NCBI GenBank assembly: GCA_958295605.1
Contig: OY282503.1
Span: forward strand, 23,529,705 to 23,593,704
DNA: 64,000 nucleotides
From: Ajuga chamaepitys
Lineage: Eukaryota; Streptophyta; Magnoliopsida; Lamiales; Lamiaceae
Direction: 5' to 3'
In this document: in pieces, positions 11,665 through 24,159 of the stretch
Position numbering within the stretch: the stretch's first letter is position 1
Layout of the letters: the number at the start of each line of letters is the position of its first letter
Position numbers and translations under genes: made by a program
The notes under the pieces: generated by a model
What the model was told of the DNA's origin: nothing
The model's input: only the letters and a program-made list of their open reading frames with translations
Databases searched by the model: none

Positions 11665-14122
11665 CTCATGGTTATGATGGTTTTTTGTATGGTACATCTA
11701 TTCCACCGCCTAAGATAGTTTAAACCACTACAATTGCGACTAAAAGTGTACAGCTACAACTGTAAGTTCACCTAACCCGGGTTATGAGATGTGGGTTTGT
11801 AAAGATCAATTTCTTATGTGTTGGATGTTTAGTTCGATTACTGAGTCTATATTGGGCCATGTAAATCGTTGTGTGGCTTCTACTGAGGTCTGGAAGGTGT
11901 TTGATGGATTTTTTCATTCAAAATCCAAGGCAAAAGTGTTAAATCTCCGGTGGCAATTACAAACGCTCAAGAAAGGATCAATATCTGTTGATGAATATAT
12001 TCTTAAAATGTGTGGTATTTGTGATTCCATTCATGCTGCGGGATAGGATGTTTCAGATGATGAGTTAGTCTTGTATATTCTTGCTGGTCTAGGGCAAGAA
12101 TATGAGTCTTTAGTTGTTAATCTTACAACTAGAGTTGAAAGTGTTTCTTCAATAGAGTTGCATTCATTGTTGCAAACTCAATTAATATGCTGCATCCTTC
12201 TGTCAATTTGGCTGCAAGAAGGGGTGTGAGTCAGAATAATAGAGGTTCTTCTAGGGGGATCCTATAGAGGTTCTAGAGGTGGTTCCAATGGTTCAAGAGG
12301 TAGAAATACACAAGGTAATTTTAACACTAGAGGTGGTAGTAATAGCGGAGGTGCTCGAGGAAATTGCAGAAAATAAGTCTAAAATGATATGTTAGCTTTA
12401 TGGTAGGCCAAATCATGTAGCATCTGACTGCTGGGATAGATTTAATGAAGACTATCCTGGTTTTGATCCTACAGTTCTTCTTCAAACTAAGCAATAGAGG
12501 CAACAAGTTCATTTAACCACTGTAGGGCAGTCTAGTGGTCAAGAAGGAGGTTCAACTGATGCTGTTGTGAGTGCTACTGAGGTGGCTCATAATTTTGGTA
12601 AGAATGAGTGGTATATTGATAGTGGGGCAACTCATCATATCACATCTAAAATGGGTAGTCTCTCACAGCACACTCCCTATCAAGGTAATAATAAGATTGT
12701 TGTGGGAGATGGCTCTCATGTTTGTTTTACACACACTGGTTCTACTTTATTCCCAACTTTATGTTTAAATAAAGTTGTTTCTGTACAAAATGTGTTATTT
12801 GCACCCACATTCACAAAAAAATTATTGAGTATTTCTCAAATTTTAAAGGACAATTCAGCTTATATTATGTTTTATGACGCTTGCTATTTTGTTAAGGACC
12901 TGAGCTCCAACAAAGTACTGCTCAGAGGTTCTCTTAAGCAGGGGCTTTATCATCTTGATCTGCCAAATGTCTCTTCTAGTGACGAATTCTACTCTGTGTA
13001 ATTTTGTTTCCAAATCTTCTTCTGATGTATTGTTGAATTCTGGTGTAAGCAAGTCTGATTCTTCTGTTGTAATAGAATTTTCATCTGATGTATTACTTAA
13101 TTCTGTAACTGCTTGTGATCATTGGCATAGGAGATTAGGACATACCTGCAACACTGTTATGTCAAATGTTCTCAAGAAATTGAATGTTCCTTTCAATATG
13201 AATAAAATGTCATTTTGTGAACCTTGTCAATCTGGAAAACTTCGTAGTATTACTTTTCCTACTGTTGCACATCACACTACAAAGCCTATTGAGCTTGTAC
13301 ACACTGATGTGTGGGGGCCAGATGCAACAGTTTCTAATGATGGTTTTAGGTATTATTTGTTATTTGTTGATGATTTTACTAAATATTCTTGGATTTATCC
13401 TCTTGTGTTGAAGTCCCAAGTATATGAGTTAACTATCAACTTTATAACTATGATTAAAAAGTAATTTGATGTTGATATAAAGATGTTTCAGTCTGAGTTT
13501 GGAGGAGAATATAGAGGTCTCAGGTCATATTTTCAACAGAAAGGTACAATCTATTGGTATGCTTGTCCATATACTCATCAGCAAAATGGAACTGTAGAAC
13601 GTAAACACCAGCATGTTGTTTACACGGGTTTTTCCTTTCTCTCTCAATCACATCTTCCTTTTTCCTTTTGGTATGATGCCTTTGTTTCTACTTGTTCTGC
13701 ACTTAACAGGTTGCCTACTATTGTACTTGGCAATATATCTCCCTATAAGAAATTGTACAACAGAATTCCTGATTATACATTCTTGAGAAGCTTTGGTTGT
13801 GCTTGCTTCCCATATTTGAAGCCTTATAATAACACCAAGTTGCAATATAAAACAGATAAGTGTGTCTTTATAGGTTATAGTATTCTTTATAAAGGCTACA
13901 GATGTTTAAGCAAAGCTGGTAGAGTATATACAGCAAGAACATTATCTTTTAATGAAGAAGAATTTCCTTACTTAGCAATGTTTTCATCAGCAAGTGAGCA
14001 GTCTGCTCCTACACAGTCTTATACACAACCTGTCTTACCTTGCTTACCTTTAGTCGGTGCTACTCCACATTCTTAACCTCCTTCTGTTACTCATTTGTCT
14101 ATTTCTTCTTCTACTTGTGGTG
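11665..14122 (+). pseudogene. Copia A gag (rest), protease, GAG-pre-integrase and integrase
   Basis: Gag continues to about 12500 with VWKVFDGFFHSKSKAKVLNL, then an RGG-rich stretch and a degenerate zinc knuckle (PNHVASDCW, about 12405-12440). The aspartic protease core is WYIDSGATHHIT (12609-12644). The GAG-pre-integrase block has HWHRRLGHT and C..C (about 13117-13245). Integrase begins HTDVWGPD (about 13300). Its second catalytic Asp appears as Glu (SEFGGEY, about 13495), and the Glu-containing block NGTVERKHQH is near 13585. Stops occur at 12043 (after HAAG), 13462 and 14074. Copia polyprotein precursors make the virus-like particle and the DNA-integrating enzyme; this one cannot. The Tat element interrupts it at 14122. 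Confidence 0.88.
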
Positions 14123-14587
14123 TGATAGGTATGGACCGGTAACTCCGGGTCGGGTTGACCCGCCCCGGAGCAACCGGCCCCAGAAGAACGAGCCTAGCAA
14201 CCAAGCCGGCCCAGAAACACGCACGAGCCTGACGCAGCCCAGTCGCGGCATATTTGGAAAGTGGGATCCCCATGATCTCCTTCCAACTCCCATGCAGATT
14301 TGGTGGGCGCAATTGTAGGTATTTAGTTAGGGTTTTGAATTGAGTAGTATAAATTGTAGAATTGTACTCAGATTTAGTGTTGGCACTTTGTACTCCAAAA
14401 CTACAACGTGTAAGATTGAAAGGAAGATAGTGAAAAACACCTTGGCAGGTGATTGTTTGCGCCCGTGGACGTAGATCTCCGGATCGAACCACGTATATCT
14501 TGTGTTCTTTGCTTTTTCTTGAGTTTGGTATCGTTGTTAATCGGGCTTTATTTCAAATTCCTGGGATAAGCGGATCGTGCTTTATCA
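14123..14587 (+). repeat. 5' LTR of the Tat element
   Basis: Begins TGATAGGTATGGACCGG and ends ...GCTTTATCA. A TATAAAT box lies at 14348-14354. The first third is GC-rich and the rest AT-rich. It is repeated at 24729-25193 at equal length. Confidence 0.95.
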
Positions 14588-14588
14588 A

Positions 14589-14606
14589 TTGGCGCCGTCT
14601 GTGGGA
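14589..14606 (+). other. Primer-binding site of the Tat element
   Basis: TTGGCGCCGTCTGTGGGA lies 1 bp after the LTR. This is the conserved primer-binding sequence of Tat-type plant gypsy elements, thought to match a tRNA-Arg 3' end; the tRNA identity is from general knowledge and was not checked. Confidence 0.75.
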
Positions 14607-14648
14607 ACGGCGATTCGAAAAAAGTACTTCAGCGTCATCACAACCGCT

Positions 14649-16149
14649 ATGGTGAATACCCGTCGATCTGCTAATCCTACTCGGTCCCGTAGCAATCCTC
14701 CTGTGGATCATAATCCTCCACCCTGTCAACAGAATCAAGATCCGCCCGCGGAACACGTTAACATGCAGAATCTCCCTCCTGCCAATGATCCGGCGCAAGT
14801 TAATCTACCACCTGCCCCTGAGTTATCGCAGGTGCAACAAGCCTTTCTTCGGGAGCACGCCGCTCTATTCCAAGAATGGAATAATCGATGCGCTCACTCC
14901 GGTGAGCGCGCCAACAATGGCATCGACCAAGGTGTGAGAAATCCACCCCATGATTTATCATGTTAATTGGATGAAGATCCACCTCACCGAGCAAGACATG
15001 ATCGTCGTCGACAGCGGACAGCCTCTCCAGCGAACAACCGCAGTTCTAATGGGTCGAGACCCCGCTACGCCCATGAAGGCGTGGATCGTCGCAGACTTGT
15101 AGACGCACCAAAGCGTGCTCGCTTAGACAAATCCCGTGTGCCGGATCCTCTGGAACAAGAACAAGCCCAATTTGCTGCGGAGCTTGACAAAGTGTTGGGT
15201 CTCGATGCTGACGGGGAGATCATCACCCCGTTCTCCGAGGAGATTCTTGCTACCCCACTCCCCGAGGGGTTCAAGCTTCCCCCCGTGTCCGTCTACAACG
15301 GCACCGGAGATCCCAGTAATTTTCTGAATGCCTTCAAGTATGCTATGTTCAACCGCAATTGTACACCTCACCACTTGTGTAAGGTGTTTCCTGAGTATCT
15401 CCAAGACGAAGCTAGACTTTGGTTCGATTCTTTACCCCCGGGGCAGTGTTACCTCTTTTCGAGATCTCACCGTGCAGTTTTGAGCGCATTTTCATACGCG
15501 AGCAAAACCTATGGCCACCTTGGCCGATCTCATGAATCTGGAACAACGAGATGGGGAGACTGTTACCCAATTTATTGATTGCTTTACTGCAGAGAGCCTT
15601 AAGGTGGGAAGCCGGTCTGATGATGTTATCATCAACGCTTTCATGAATGGCCTTCGCCCCGGGCCGCTATACACCGAGCTTGTTCGAAACCCTCCTACTA
15701 CGACCTGGGCTCTTTTCAGCATTGTGTGCAGGTTCGCAAAGGCTGAGGAGCAAACCCGCCGCAAACGCGAGAAACATGCCATCAAACGGCAATCGGATAA
15801 AACACAAGCCGGGACCAGTACCCGGCCTAGTGCATTCACTCGCCTAAGCAGAGGGCGTTTGGAACCTCGCGGAGATATCCCTCAGCTCACCCCGCTTATA
15901 AAATCAAAGACACAAATTCTTTCTGTTCACAAGAATGATCTGCGACCGTTCCCGCGGATGACTGCTGCGGCGGAGAAACGTAACCGAGACAAGTGGTGTG
16001 CGTACCACAATGATCATGGACATGACACCAAAGAGTGTCGCGAACTTGGAAAGGAAATTGAAGATTGCTTGAAGAGGGGTTTCTTACGACAATATGTAGC
16101 TCGGACCGAGGACATGTCTCGGTCAAACCAAAACGAAGGCTCACAATAA
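14649..16149 (+). pseudogene. Tat element gag
   Basis: Gag starts at MVNTRRSANPTRSRS (14649), has a Pro-rich N-terminus, and contains the retrotransposon Gag core PPVSVYNGTGDPSNFLNAFK (about 15280) and EYLQDEARLWFDSLPPG (about 15390). It continues after a frameshift near 15480-15515 with LMNLEQRDGETVTQFIDCF and GLRPGPLY. The end has the zinc-binding motif WCAYHNDHGHDTKECRELG (about 15993). A TAA at 14964 also breaks the N-terminal part. Gag proteins of this kind assemble the cytoplasmic particle around the element RNA. It ends with a stop at 16147 ahead of the protease region. Confidence 0.88.
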
Positions 16150-19100
16150 AATCGTGGAGGCTACAACGACCGAGGTTCACGATAAAATAGGCCTTAGTGA
16201 CAGAATAACAGGTCAGGGTACAACAATTTTTCTCGGCAAGACCAGGGTAGTCGTCAACAACCCCAGTTGCTGCCGCAACCGCCTCCTCATGGAGGACCTG
16301 GAGACAATCCACCCAACCACGTTATAAATGTGATCTATGGGGCCATTCCATTCGGGACTTCCCGAAGTGCCCTGAAGGCGGAAGCGCGCAGGCCTCCTCC
16401 CGAGGAGCCATGCCACAAACGCCTCCACAAATCTGAAACTGTCAGTTTCACCGATAAAGATCTTGTTCCCGAGCTCACCCCACATACTGATGCCATCGTA
16501 ATTGATATGGTTGTGGGTAATGTTACAATAAAACGAGTTTTCGTCGACAATGGTGCCGCAGTTAGCGTCATATTCGCTGATTGTTTCCAGAAGATGGGCA
16601 TCCCTCGTGAACAACTTCGACCGGCCCCCGGGCCATTATAGACCTTCACTTTGGGTGAGGTTCGACCTGAAGGAATCATCAACCTTCCCGCTTCGCTCGG
16701 TACTTACCCGGCAATAAAAACCATCTTCGTCGATTTTTATGTGGTTAATTCTCCATCTCCATACAACATGGTTTTGGGCCGAGACTGGCTCACCCCGGCG
16801 AAGGCCGTTTGTTCCACATACCACCTCACACTGAAGTTTCCTACACCCCATGGCGAGGTGGCCATCCGTGGCAATCAGCGGGTCTCTAAAGAGTGCATGT
16901 ATGTAGCATTTAAAAAGACAACAAAGGTTCCTCCCAAGTCACAGTTTCAAGTAGCCACCTCGGCTCCTACCTCGGATTCGTCTGCATCACTCGGAGACGA
17001 CACTATTAAGGTGTCGCTCGACCCGGCTAAACCAGAGCAAACTGTTACAGTTGGCGCTGTAGACACACCATTGTTACATAATGCCATCATCCAGACCTTA
17101 CACGAATATTCTGAAGTTTTTGCGTGGCCTCCCTTGGATATGCCGGGGGTCTCTCCGGACTTCATTACTCATAAGTTAAACATTGACCCCAGCGTGAAGC
17201 CCATACAACAAAAATAGAGGAAATTTTCTCCGGAGAGGAACGCCGCCATCCAGACCGAAGTTTAACAGCTCCTAGATGCAGATATCCTATTTGAAGTACA
17301 CTATCCTTCCTGGCTTTCTAATCCCGTGATGGTGACGAAGTCTAGCGGGGCATGGAGAATGTGTGTCGATTTCTCTGATCTCAATAAGCACTGCCCGAAG
17401 GATTGTTATCCTCTGTCCCCCATCGACCAAAGGGCCGAGGCCATCACTGGGCATAAGGCCCTTTGTTTTTTAGATTTATACAAGGGATATCATCAAATTC
17501 ATATGGATCGCCGTGATGCCATCAAAATGGCCTTCATCACTGACTTTGGGTGTTTTGCCTTAAAAAAATGCCCTTCGGGCTCAAGAATGCGGGAGCCACA
17601 TACCAACAGCTTATGGACCACGTCTTCCGAGATCAAATCGCTCAAAATGTTGAAGTATATGTTGACGGTCTTGTTATCAAGAGTTCCTCCCCCACCACAT
17701 GTATACAGGACATTGCCGAGACGCTGAGCACATTGCGACGCTATAATTTACGCCTCAATCCGGCCAAGTGTACCTTTGGCGTTGGCTCAGGTAAATTTCT
17801 TGGATACTTGGTCTCGCAGTGTGGTCTCCAGGCAAACCCGGCCAAAATCAGAGATGTATTGGATCTTCAGCCGCCGAAGACGGTGAAGGATGTCCAGTGT
17901 CTCACCGATGGTCTCGCAGCCTTGAACCGTTTTTTGTCTAAGGCCGCGGAGCGTCAGCTTCCATTCTTCAAAATTTTATGTCAGGCAAATAAATTTGAGT
18001 GGACTCCGTAGTGCACCGAGGCCTTTGAGGCTCTCAAGCAACACATCAAGCAGCTGCCAACTATGTCCGCACCTGTCCCCGGAGAGCCCCTTTATGTTTA
18101 TCTGGCATCTGCCGAGGAAGCAATCAGCGCGGCCCTCGTCCGCGAGGATTGTTGGAGTCAGCAACCCGTGTATTTTGTGAGCCGGTCACTTCAAGGGGCA
18201 GAGACCCGGTACTCTGTGGTAGAAAAAATAGTGTTGGCCCTCGTCATGGCTGCCCGCCGCCTGCGGCCTTATTTTCAAGGACGTGACATCAGGGTTCTCA
18301 CTAATCACCTTATTCATCAAATCCTTGTTAAGCCCGATGTGTCAGGACGTCTGGCTAAGTGGGCCATCGAACTAGGGGAATATGATATTCAATTTCTACC
18401 TCGCCGGGCCATCAAAGGCCAAGCCCTTGCGGATTTTTTAGTAGAAGCACCATTCCCTGACCCCGGTTCGCCTGCACATGACACTACTCTTAATCACTCC
18501 AATCCAGAAGCTGAAGCCCGTAAGTGGCAATTGTACGTGGATGGAGCCTCTGCGGCCCGAGGTAGTGGCACCGGGGTCCTTCTCATTAGTCCCGATGGTG
18601 TTGAAACCAAGTATGTTTTACGATTTAAGTACAAGGTCACTAACAACGAAGCGGAATATGAGGCAGTTCTTGTTGGGCTTCGGCTCGCCCAATCCTTTGC
18701 AGCTTCGTGTATCCAACTTTTTACGGACTCCGAGGTGGTCTCTAGTCAAATTAAAGGCGCTTATGCAGCCAAGGATGATACGTTGAAAAGGTACCTTGCT
18801 TTGACACTTAAGCTTTTGTCAACTTTTGCTTCGGTAGATATCCAGCAGGTGCCTCGCAAAGAAAATGTTCAAGCTGATGCTCTTAGCAAAATGGCCTCCG
18901 CGGTCCAGACCAACATGTCTCTGGACATAATCGTCGAAGATGCTATCCACCCTTCCATACATGAGGCAACGGTTTCTGTATTAACTGAGAGCAGTTATAA
19001 TTGGATGACTCCAATCATCCATTATCTTCAGGATGGCACACTGCCGGATGATAATTTACTCGCTCGGCGGATAATTCTTAAGGCACCGAAGTATGCACTC

Positions 19101-20234
19101 CACGACGGAATCCTGTATCGACAGTCATACTTCCAGCCGAGTCTTCGCTGCCTTGATCCAGTCCAGGCTGACTATATTCTTCGCGAATTTCACGAGGGGG
19201 CCTGTGCTAGCCATATTGGCTCGCGGACGTTGGCCAAGAAAGTCCTTCGATGGGGATACTACTGGCCCACGTTATTTAATGATGCCCATAATTTAGTGAC
19301 AAACTGTGACAAGTGTCAGCGACACTCCAGAGTGAAGTATTTACCGCAAACCGAGCTCACTGGCATACAAAGTGCTTGGCCATGTATCCAATGGGGGATC
19401 GACATTGTGGGCCCGTTTCCAGTCGCTCCGGGAGACTTAAAATTTCTTGTGGTTGCAGTGGATTAGTTCACCAAATGGGTTGAAGCCGAGCCCCTCACTG
19501 CTATAACCGGTCAGAACATCTTGAAATTTGTTTGGCGAAACATCATATGCCGCTTCGGCATCCCGAGCGCCTTTATCTCAAACAATGGCAAACAGTTCGC
19601 CAATGACCCCTTCCGGTCCTGGTGCGAGGAGTTGCACATCAAACAAATTTTCACCTCGGTCGCTCATCCACAAGCCAATGGTCAGGTCGAAGTCACCAAC
19701 CGCACCCTGCTTACTGGTTTAAAAAAGCGCTTAGATCAAGCTAAAGGTCTCTGGGCCGAGAATCTTCCGTAGGTACTCTGGGCCTATCGTACCACGCCGC
19801 ACACGTCAACCGGAGAAACCCCATACAACCTCACCTATGGCTCCGAGGCTGTCATCCCTGCTGAGGTGGGGGTACCCAGTCCCCGCCTCGTTACCCTAGA
19901 TCCCGAGGCTAACGATGAGGCACTCCGTGCTAATTTGGATGAGCTCGAGCACCACCGCGATCAATCTCTCATTCAACAAGCTAAATGTAAGCAACGCGCA
20001 ACTCAGTATCACAACCTCCGGGTTAAGGGTACTCAATTTAAAGTCGGAGACCTAGTACTCCGGTTAAACTCTACCAGCAAAGCTGCCCCCGAGGGCAAAC
20101 TGCATGTCGCATGGGAAGGGCCTTACCACGTCATTGCCGCGCATGCCTCCGGGTGCTATCAGTTAGCACATCTAGATGGTACGCCGATTCCCCGAACATG
20201 GCATGTTACTAATCTACGGCGTTTTTATCTATGA
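16150..20234 (+). pseudogene. Tat element pol: protease, RT, two RNase H domains, integrase
   Basis: Domains in order. Aspartic protease (about 16490-16860): VDNGAAVSVIF and NMVLGRDWL. Reverse transcriptase (about 17300-17880): AWRMCVDFSDLNKHCPKDCYPLP-like, FLDLYKGYHQI, MPFGLKNAGATYQQLM; the YVDD motif reads YVDG (about 17657), so a catalytic Asp is lost. First RNase H (about 18063-18450): GEPLYVYLA and TNHLIHQIL. Second RNase H (about 18520-18890): WQLYVDGASAARGSGTG, NNEAEYEAVLVGL, TDSE, ENVQADALSKMA. Integrase (about 19150-19990): zinc finger HIGSRTL...CDKCQRHS, IDIVGPFP, SNNGKQF where SDNG is expected, and NGQVEVTNR; then a C-terminal block ending RTWHVTNLRRFYL. Stops at 16639, 17215, 17263, 18009, 19464 and 19770 and a frameshift near 17560 disable it. 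Confidence 0.92.
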
Positions 20235-21047
20235 TTGCCAATGGTCAAGTATCTTTTCTATCTTTACGTTCTTTGTACGTTATTTCGTTTCCGTACTATA
20301 ACGTTTTCTTTTATGAGTTTCTTTGTATTTTTCAATTGTTCCGACAATTCCTTTGAATAAAGTTTTCACTTTACGTATATTGTTGTACTTTCTTCTACGC
20401 TGCGGGGACGCCCTAGCCTAGACTCATTATTATCTGTCCCCGGACACAATGATCTCTCGACTGATCCGTCCGGAGAGATCAGCATTTAGTCCTCGGACCT
20501 ATATTCCCTCTCGTCCGTTTAACCGGAGAGGCCCTTCACTCTCGCCTGATCCGTCTGGAGAAATCATTAACTCCCGCCCGATCCGTCCGGGGAGATTTTC
20601 TGTCTTGTTTCTCTACCAGGCCTTATTTACATATTGTACTCCCGAGTACTAATTACCTCATTATTTTCACAATGACATGTCAAAATAATTTGAAGCAATT
20701 GCAATTGCATCATGATCAAACATTAATCACTCTTATTTAACATACTTATCAAAATTAAAACATTTACGCCATTTTGCTTCCCAAAAGGAGTTCTTTACAT
20801 ACATGCATACATTACTACAACTAAGCATTATTTTCGGCCTCCAAGCCAATACTCTGCGCTCCGGCGTTGGGACCCGTCCAGGGAGCTTCTTCGCGTCCTC
20901 CGGGATCTGGAGGCTCCTCGACTTTGAACTCCGGTTCTTCCCCTGCTTTGACTTCCTCTACGCCGAGGACTCACTCTTGGCACTGGCCTTGGAACGTCAT
21001 TCCTCACTCTACCCCGAGGACTCGGTTGAGGCGCTGGTCTCGGAGTG
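20235..21047 (+). other. Tat 3' region between pol and antisense gene
   Basis: No coding signal. Between about 20400 and 20600 the phrase GATCCGTCCGGAGAGAT recurs four times with variation, sometimes with a facing GATCTCTC that could form a short hairpin. From 20650 the DNA becomes AT-rich. The following antisense gene ends at 21048, so the two transcription units converge here and their ends probably share this segment. Confidence 0.5.
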
Positions 21048-24026
21048 TTAGCCCATTCGGGATCCCGCGGGATCCCATTCCGCGGGGTCCATAACTTCGA
21101 TCTCCTCGGCTAGCTTCTCAACCTCCTTCTCCGCAACAGCTACTGGGGTCTCCTCCCCAACAACCACCGGGGTCGGCTCTTGGATTATGATCCCTTTACC
21201 TTTTCCCGCCGCTCCCTTTTTGCTCCTCCACGGTGCCTTCGAGACATCCTGGCCCCGGCTGGAGCTTGCGATATATTCTTCTGCAGTACGGCGCCACCTG
21301 CCGCGGCCTCTCAGGCCCTCGTACATATTCAGGAGTAATTCCAGTACTTCCCGCTTTCTCACAAGCTCGGAGGAGTCTGTATGGCCGGCCATCATCAGCG
21401 CCGAAATTTCCCCCTGAATCTCGGTTATTCACTCCTCAACCTCCTCAAAAGTTAGCAGGCCGTACTCCGTCAATATTCACTCGTACTCCGTCAATATTCA
21501 CTCGTACTCCTTTTGGTGGATGATAACGCGGTCTAGTTCGGCGATCGTGGACAGATATTTCAGCTGCTGATCTCTCGCCTTTTCCACAACTTTGGCCCTA
21601 GCCTCTTCGGCCTCCTTGGCCCTTCTCTCCGCCACGGCCACCCTCCTCTCCAACCGAGGAACCACTTGGTTTTGCAGATTATCTTTTTCCCCTCGGAACC
21701 AGTCCAAAGACTGCATGAGCTTCTTTATTACATTGTGCAGCCCCTCGGTATTCTCCTGATTGCAGCACAAAATCAGTACTACAGAATATACTCAAATCAC
21801 GACAAGGCAGTAACTCAACAGTATTGACAACAATCGACTTCAGATTCAAAAAGACATGTGCATACATCGTCCACGGTCATTACATTAGAAATACAAGTTA
21901 TCCCTATCATCTATTATATGTGCAGTACATCAAAATTGCGGGGAACGACTGACCTCCCCCTGTTCGTCTTCTTCTGTTGCCTCCGGCACATCCACCTCAA
22001 GCTCGTGCTCTCCCTCCGGCAGTTCTCGGATCACCCCGCGTCACTTCCCGTTGCCTCTGCGGTGATCTCCATGCACGGAGGTTGATCCTTGTCTCGGGGC
22101 TCCGAGATGAATTCACCCCGACGAAAGGCCAAGAACTCTTCATCTTGATCCACATCGCAGGCAGCGATCTCCTCGGCGCTCGGAATGTTCTCTTTTTCTG
22201 CCAGAGCGTTCACCAATGGCCACTGTGGGACACGAGTCAGTGCATTATAATACGCCTCCTCCACGGAACCCATGGAGTTGAAATCTCAGCCGAACTCTGG
22301 ACGGTAGACGTCCACGTTCGGATAGACTTCCTTGACTTTCTCCAGCAGCACTGACCGCGTTCCCGTGTCCCCGACAGCGACGAAGCCTGTTTTATAATCG
22401 AGAAAGGTGCTGGTCTGCAATAGTTTCTCTGCAAAGGCCTTCAGCACGGCCCCCTGGCCCTCCACCACTGCTGCTTCCTTGGCTTTTAGCTCTGCCCGCA
22501 GTTCCACCGCTTCACCGCGGAGAGCCCCAGCCTCTGCTTCCACCTCGCGCAGCCGCGCCATTTCCTTCTCCACCAAGGCAGCTCTCTTGCGCGCCTCGGA
22601 CAGATCATAAGTTAACCTGTCATTACGAGCATGCAGCACCCTCACTGCCTCGGCTAGCCCTTCCTTGGCCCCTCTCTCACTCTTTCGGCCGAGGTCCAGG
22701 ATCCCCCGAGCCAGACGTAGAAGCTCCTCGGCATCGGGTCCCTCCAGGCCCAGCACGCCTGTGCCCCCTTGCCCCTTGAATCACAAAACCACAAACAAAC
22801 ATCAGAAAAATGCTTCAGCAGCAGGGTTTCATTCCGGCAATGGTTATACATGTTTTACCTCGGGGATAGGCTCCGTGCGTAGTCTTTTGGCTACCCCTGG
22901 TGGAGTCACAGACGGCTCCGACCTCCTCTTTGACCTCTGGGTCGCCCCCGCGGCCACCACGTCTTCCTCCGTCCCTGCTGACGGCCTCGGACTCGGTGAC
23001 ACCCCAATTCTGGGTGCCACTTCAGCTGCAGTTCCCTTCTTCTTTGCCGTTGCGGGCGCCGCAGGGCTTCCCGAAGTCTCTTTTCCGAAGCGTCCCACTG
23101 CAAAAGAAATTCGTGGTTAATCCTGTGCAAGATACAGTCAGTTACACAATTTTAAAGTCCCTACCCTCCTCGGCTGCCCCGGCCGCCGACTCCTGCCCCC
23201 GGGTGGGATCCTCCTCTGCTCCGCCCGAGTAATACGGGCTTAACCCCGCCTCCTCCAGCTCCTCCTCGATGCAGAGGGTCTTGAACGTACCTACAGTACG
23301 GAATTGTCTTACAACCTCCAGCTCCGGCTCTGCCACCGAGGCATTATCTACTACTTCCTCCCTTCGCCACCTCGGGAGGACTACGCCAGTCATCACATAA
23401 ATAAATTTCTCCTTCCAACCCTCCACCTTACTCGGGTTTTGCACCTTAAACCCACCTCAGGCCCTGGGGCTAAAGGAGTACCATCCCTTCGATTTCCCGA
23501 AGGCTTTCAGTTGGAAGAAAAATCTAAACAAATCTATGTTTGGATCCACCCCGACATTTTTACATACCACGGTAAATCTGACAACTTGCCTCACGGCATT
23601 GGGTGCTAATTGACTCAGAGCGATGTTGTAATACCTCAGCAACTGTACTACGAAGTCCCAAAGGGGGAATCTAATCCCTATTTTCCGATTGTCTATATAC
23701 ACACTTATGAAGCCCCTCGGCGGGCAGCAAGCTCGGTCACTACGCTCCGGCACTATGTATTCTAAATTAAAAGGGAAGAAAAAGGTTGGAATCGGGGTTT
23801 CTGTTTGCACCCGCGTCATCCGCAGTGCCTCCACGGCCACCTCGAAATCCTCCTCCAAACACTCACTAAACCCTACTGCCCGGGTGCCGGATTCCATGCC
23901 GTCTGCCCTATATACCATCCTAATCACTCTTCTTTCCGGAATGATATAACGCAGGGTTGGTACATCTAACGGGGTTTTATCGGTTCTTATCTCCCTAATA
24001 GAAGATGAAGACGATGAGGAAGACAT
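21048..24026 (-). pseudogene. Antisense spliced gene in the Tat element (Transposase_28-like N-terminus)
   Basis: Proposed exons on the minus strand: 24026-23165, 23097-22859, 22774-21954, 21755-21048. All three introns (67, 84 and 198 nt) start GT and end AG and keep the reading phase. Exon 1 starts with a run of Ser (MSSSSSSSSIREI) and has a region like Pfam Transposase_28 'putative gypsy type transposon' (FPFNLEYIVPE, PLWDFVVQLLRYYNIALSQL, APNAVRQVVRFTVVCK, GWYSFSPRA). Exon 2 is Pro/Lys-rich with a nuclear-localisation-like RSKRRSEP...KRLR. Exons 3 and 4 are Glu/Lys/Arg/Ala-rich and likely coiled coil (RLERRVAVAERRAKEAEEAR). It is broken by in-frame TGA codons at 23457 and 22286, a frameshift near 22034 and three more TGAs at 21420-21505. 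Extra antisense genes are known in Tat elements; their function is unknown. Confidence 0.75.
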
Positions 24027-24144
24027 ACTTACTTGGTTTTTCTTTGAGATGGTACACAAATGACACAGATGAATCTCTTTTTTCCCGCTCTCTGTATCTT
24101 GCAAATTGCAAATGAGAAAGATGAAGTTTACTGTGCAAGCCTTC

Positions 24145-24157
24145 TCTATATATACTC
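24145..24157 (-). promoter_or_regulatory. TATA box for the antisense gene
   Basis: Minus-strand GAGTATATATAGA lies about 120 nt upstream of the ATG at 24026. Its position suits a separate promoter giving a 5' leader of about 90 nt. The leader carries a CAAGTAAGTATG stretch that overlaps a donor-like sequence just before the start codon. Confidence 0.6.
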
Positions 24158-24159
24158 CT

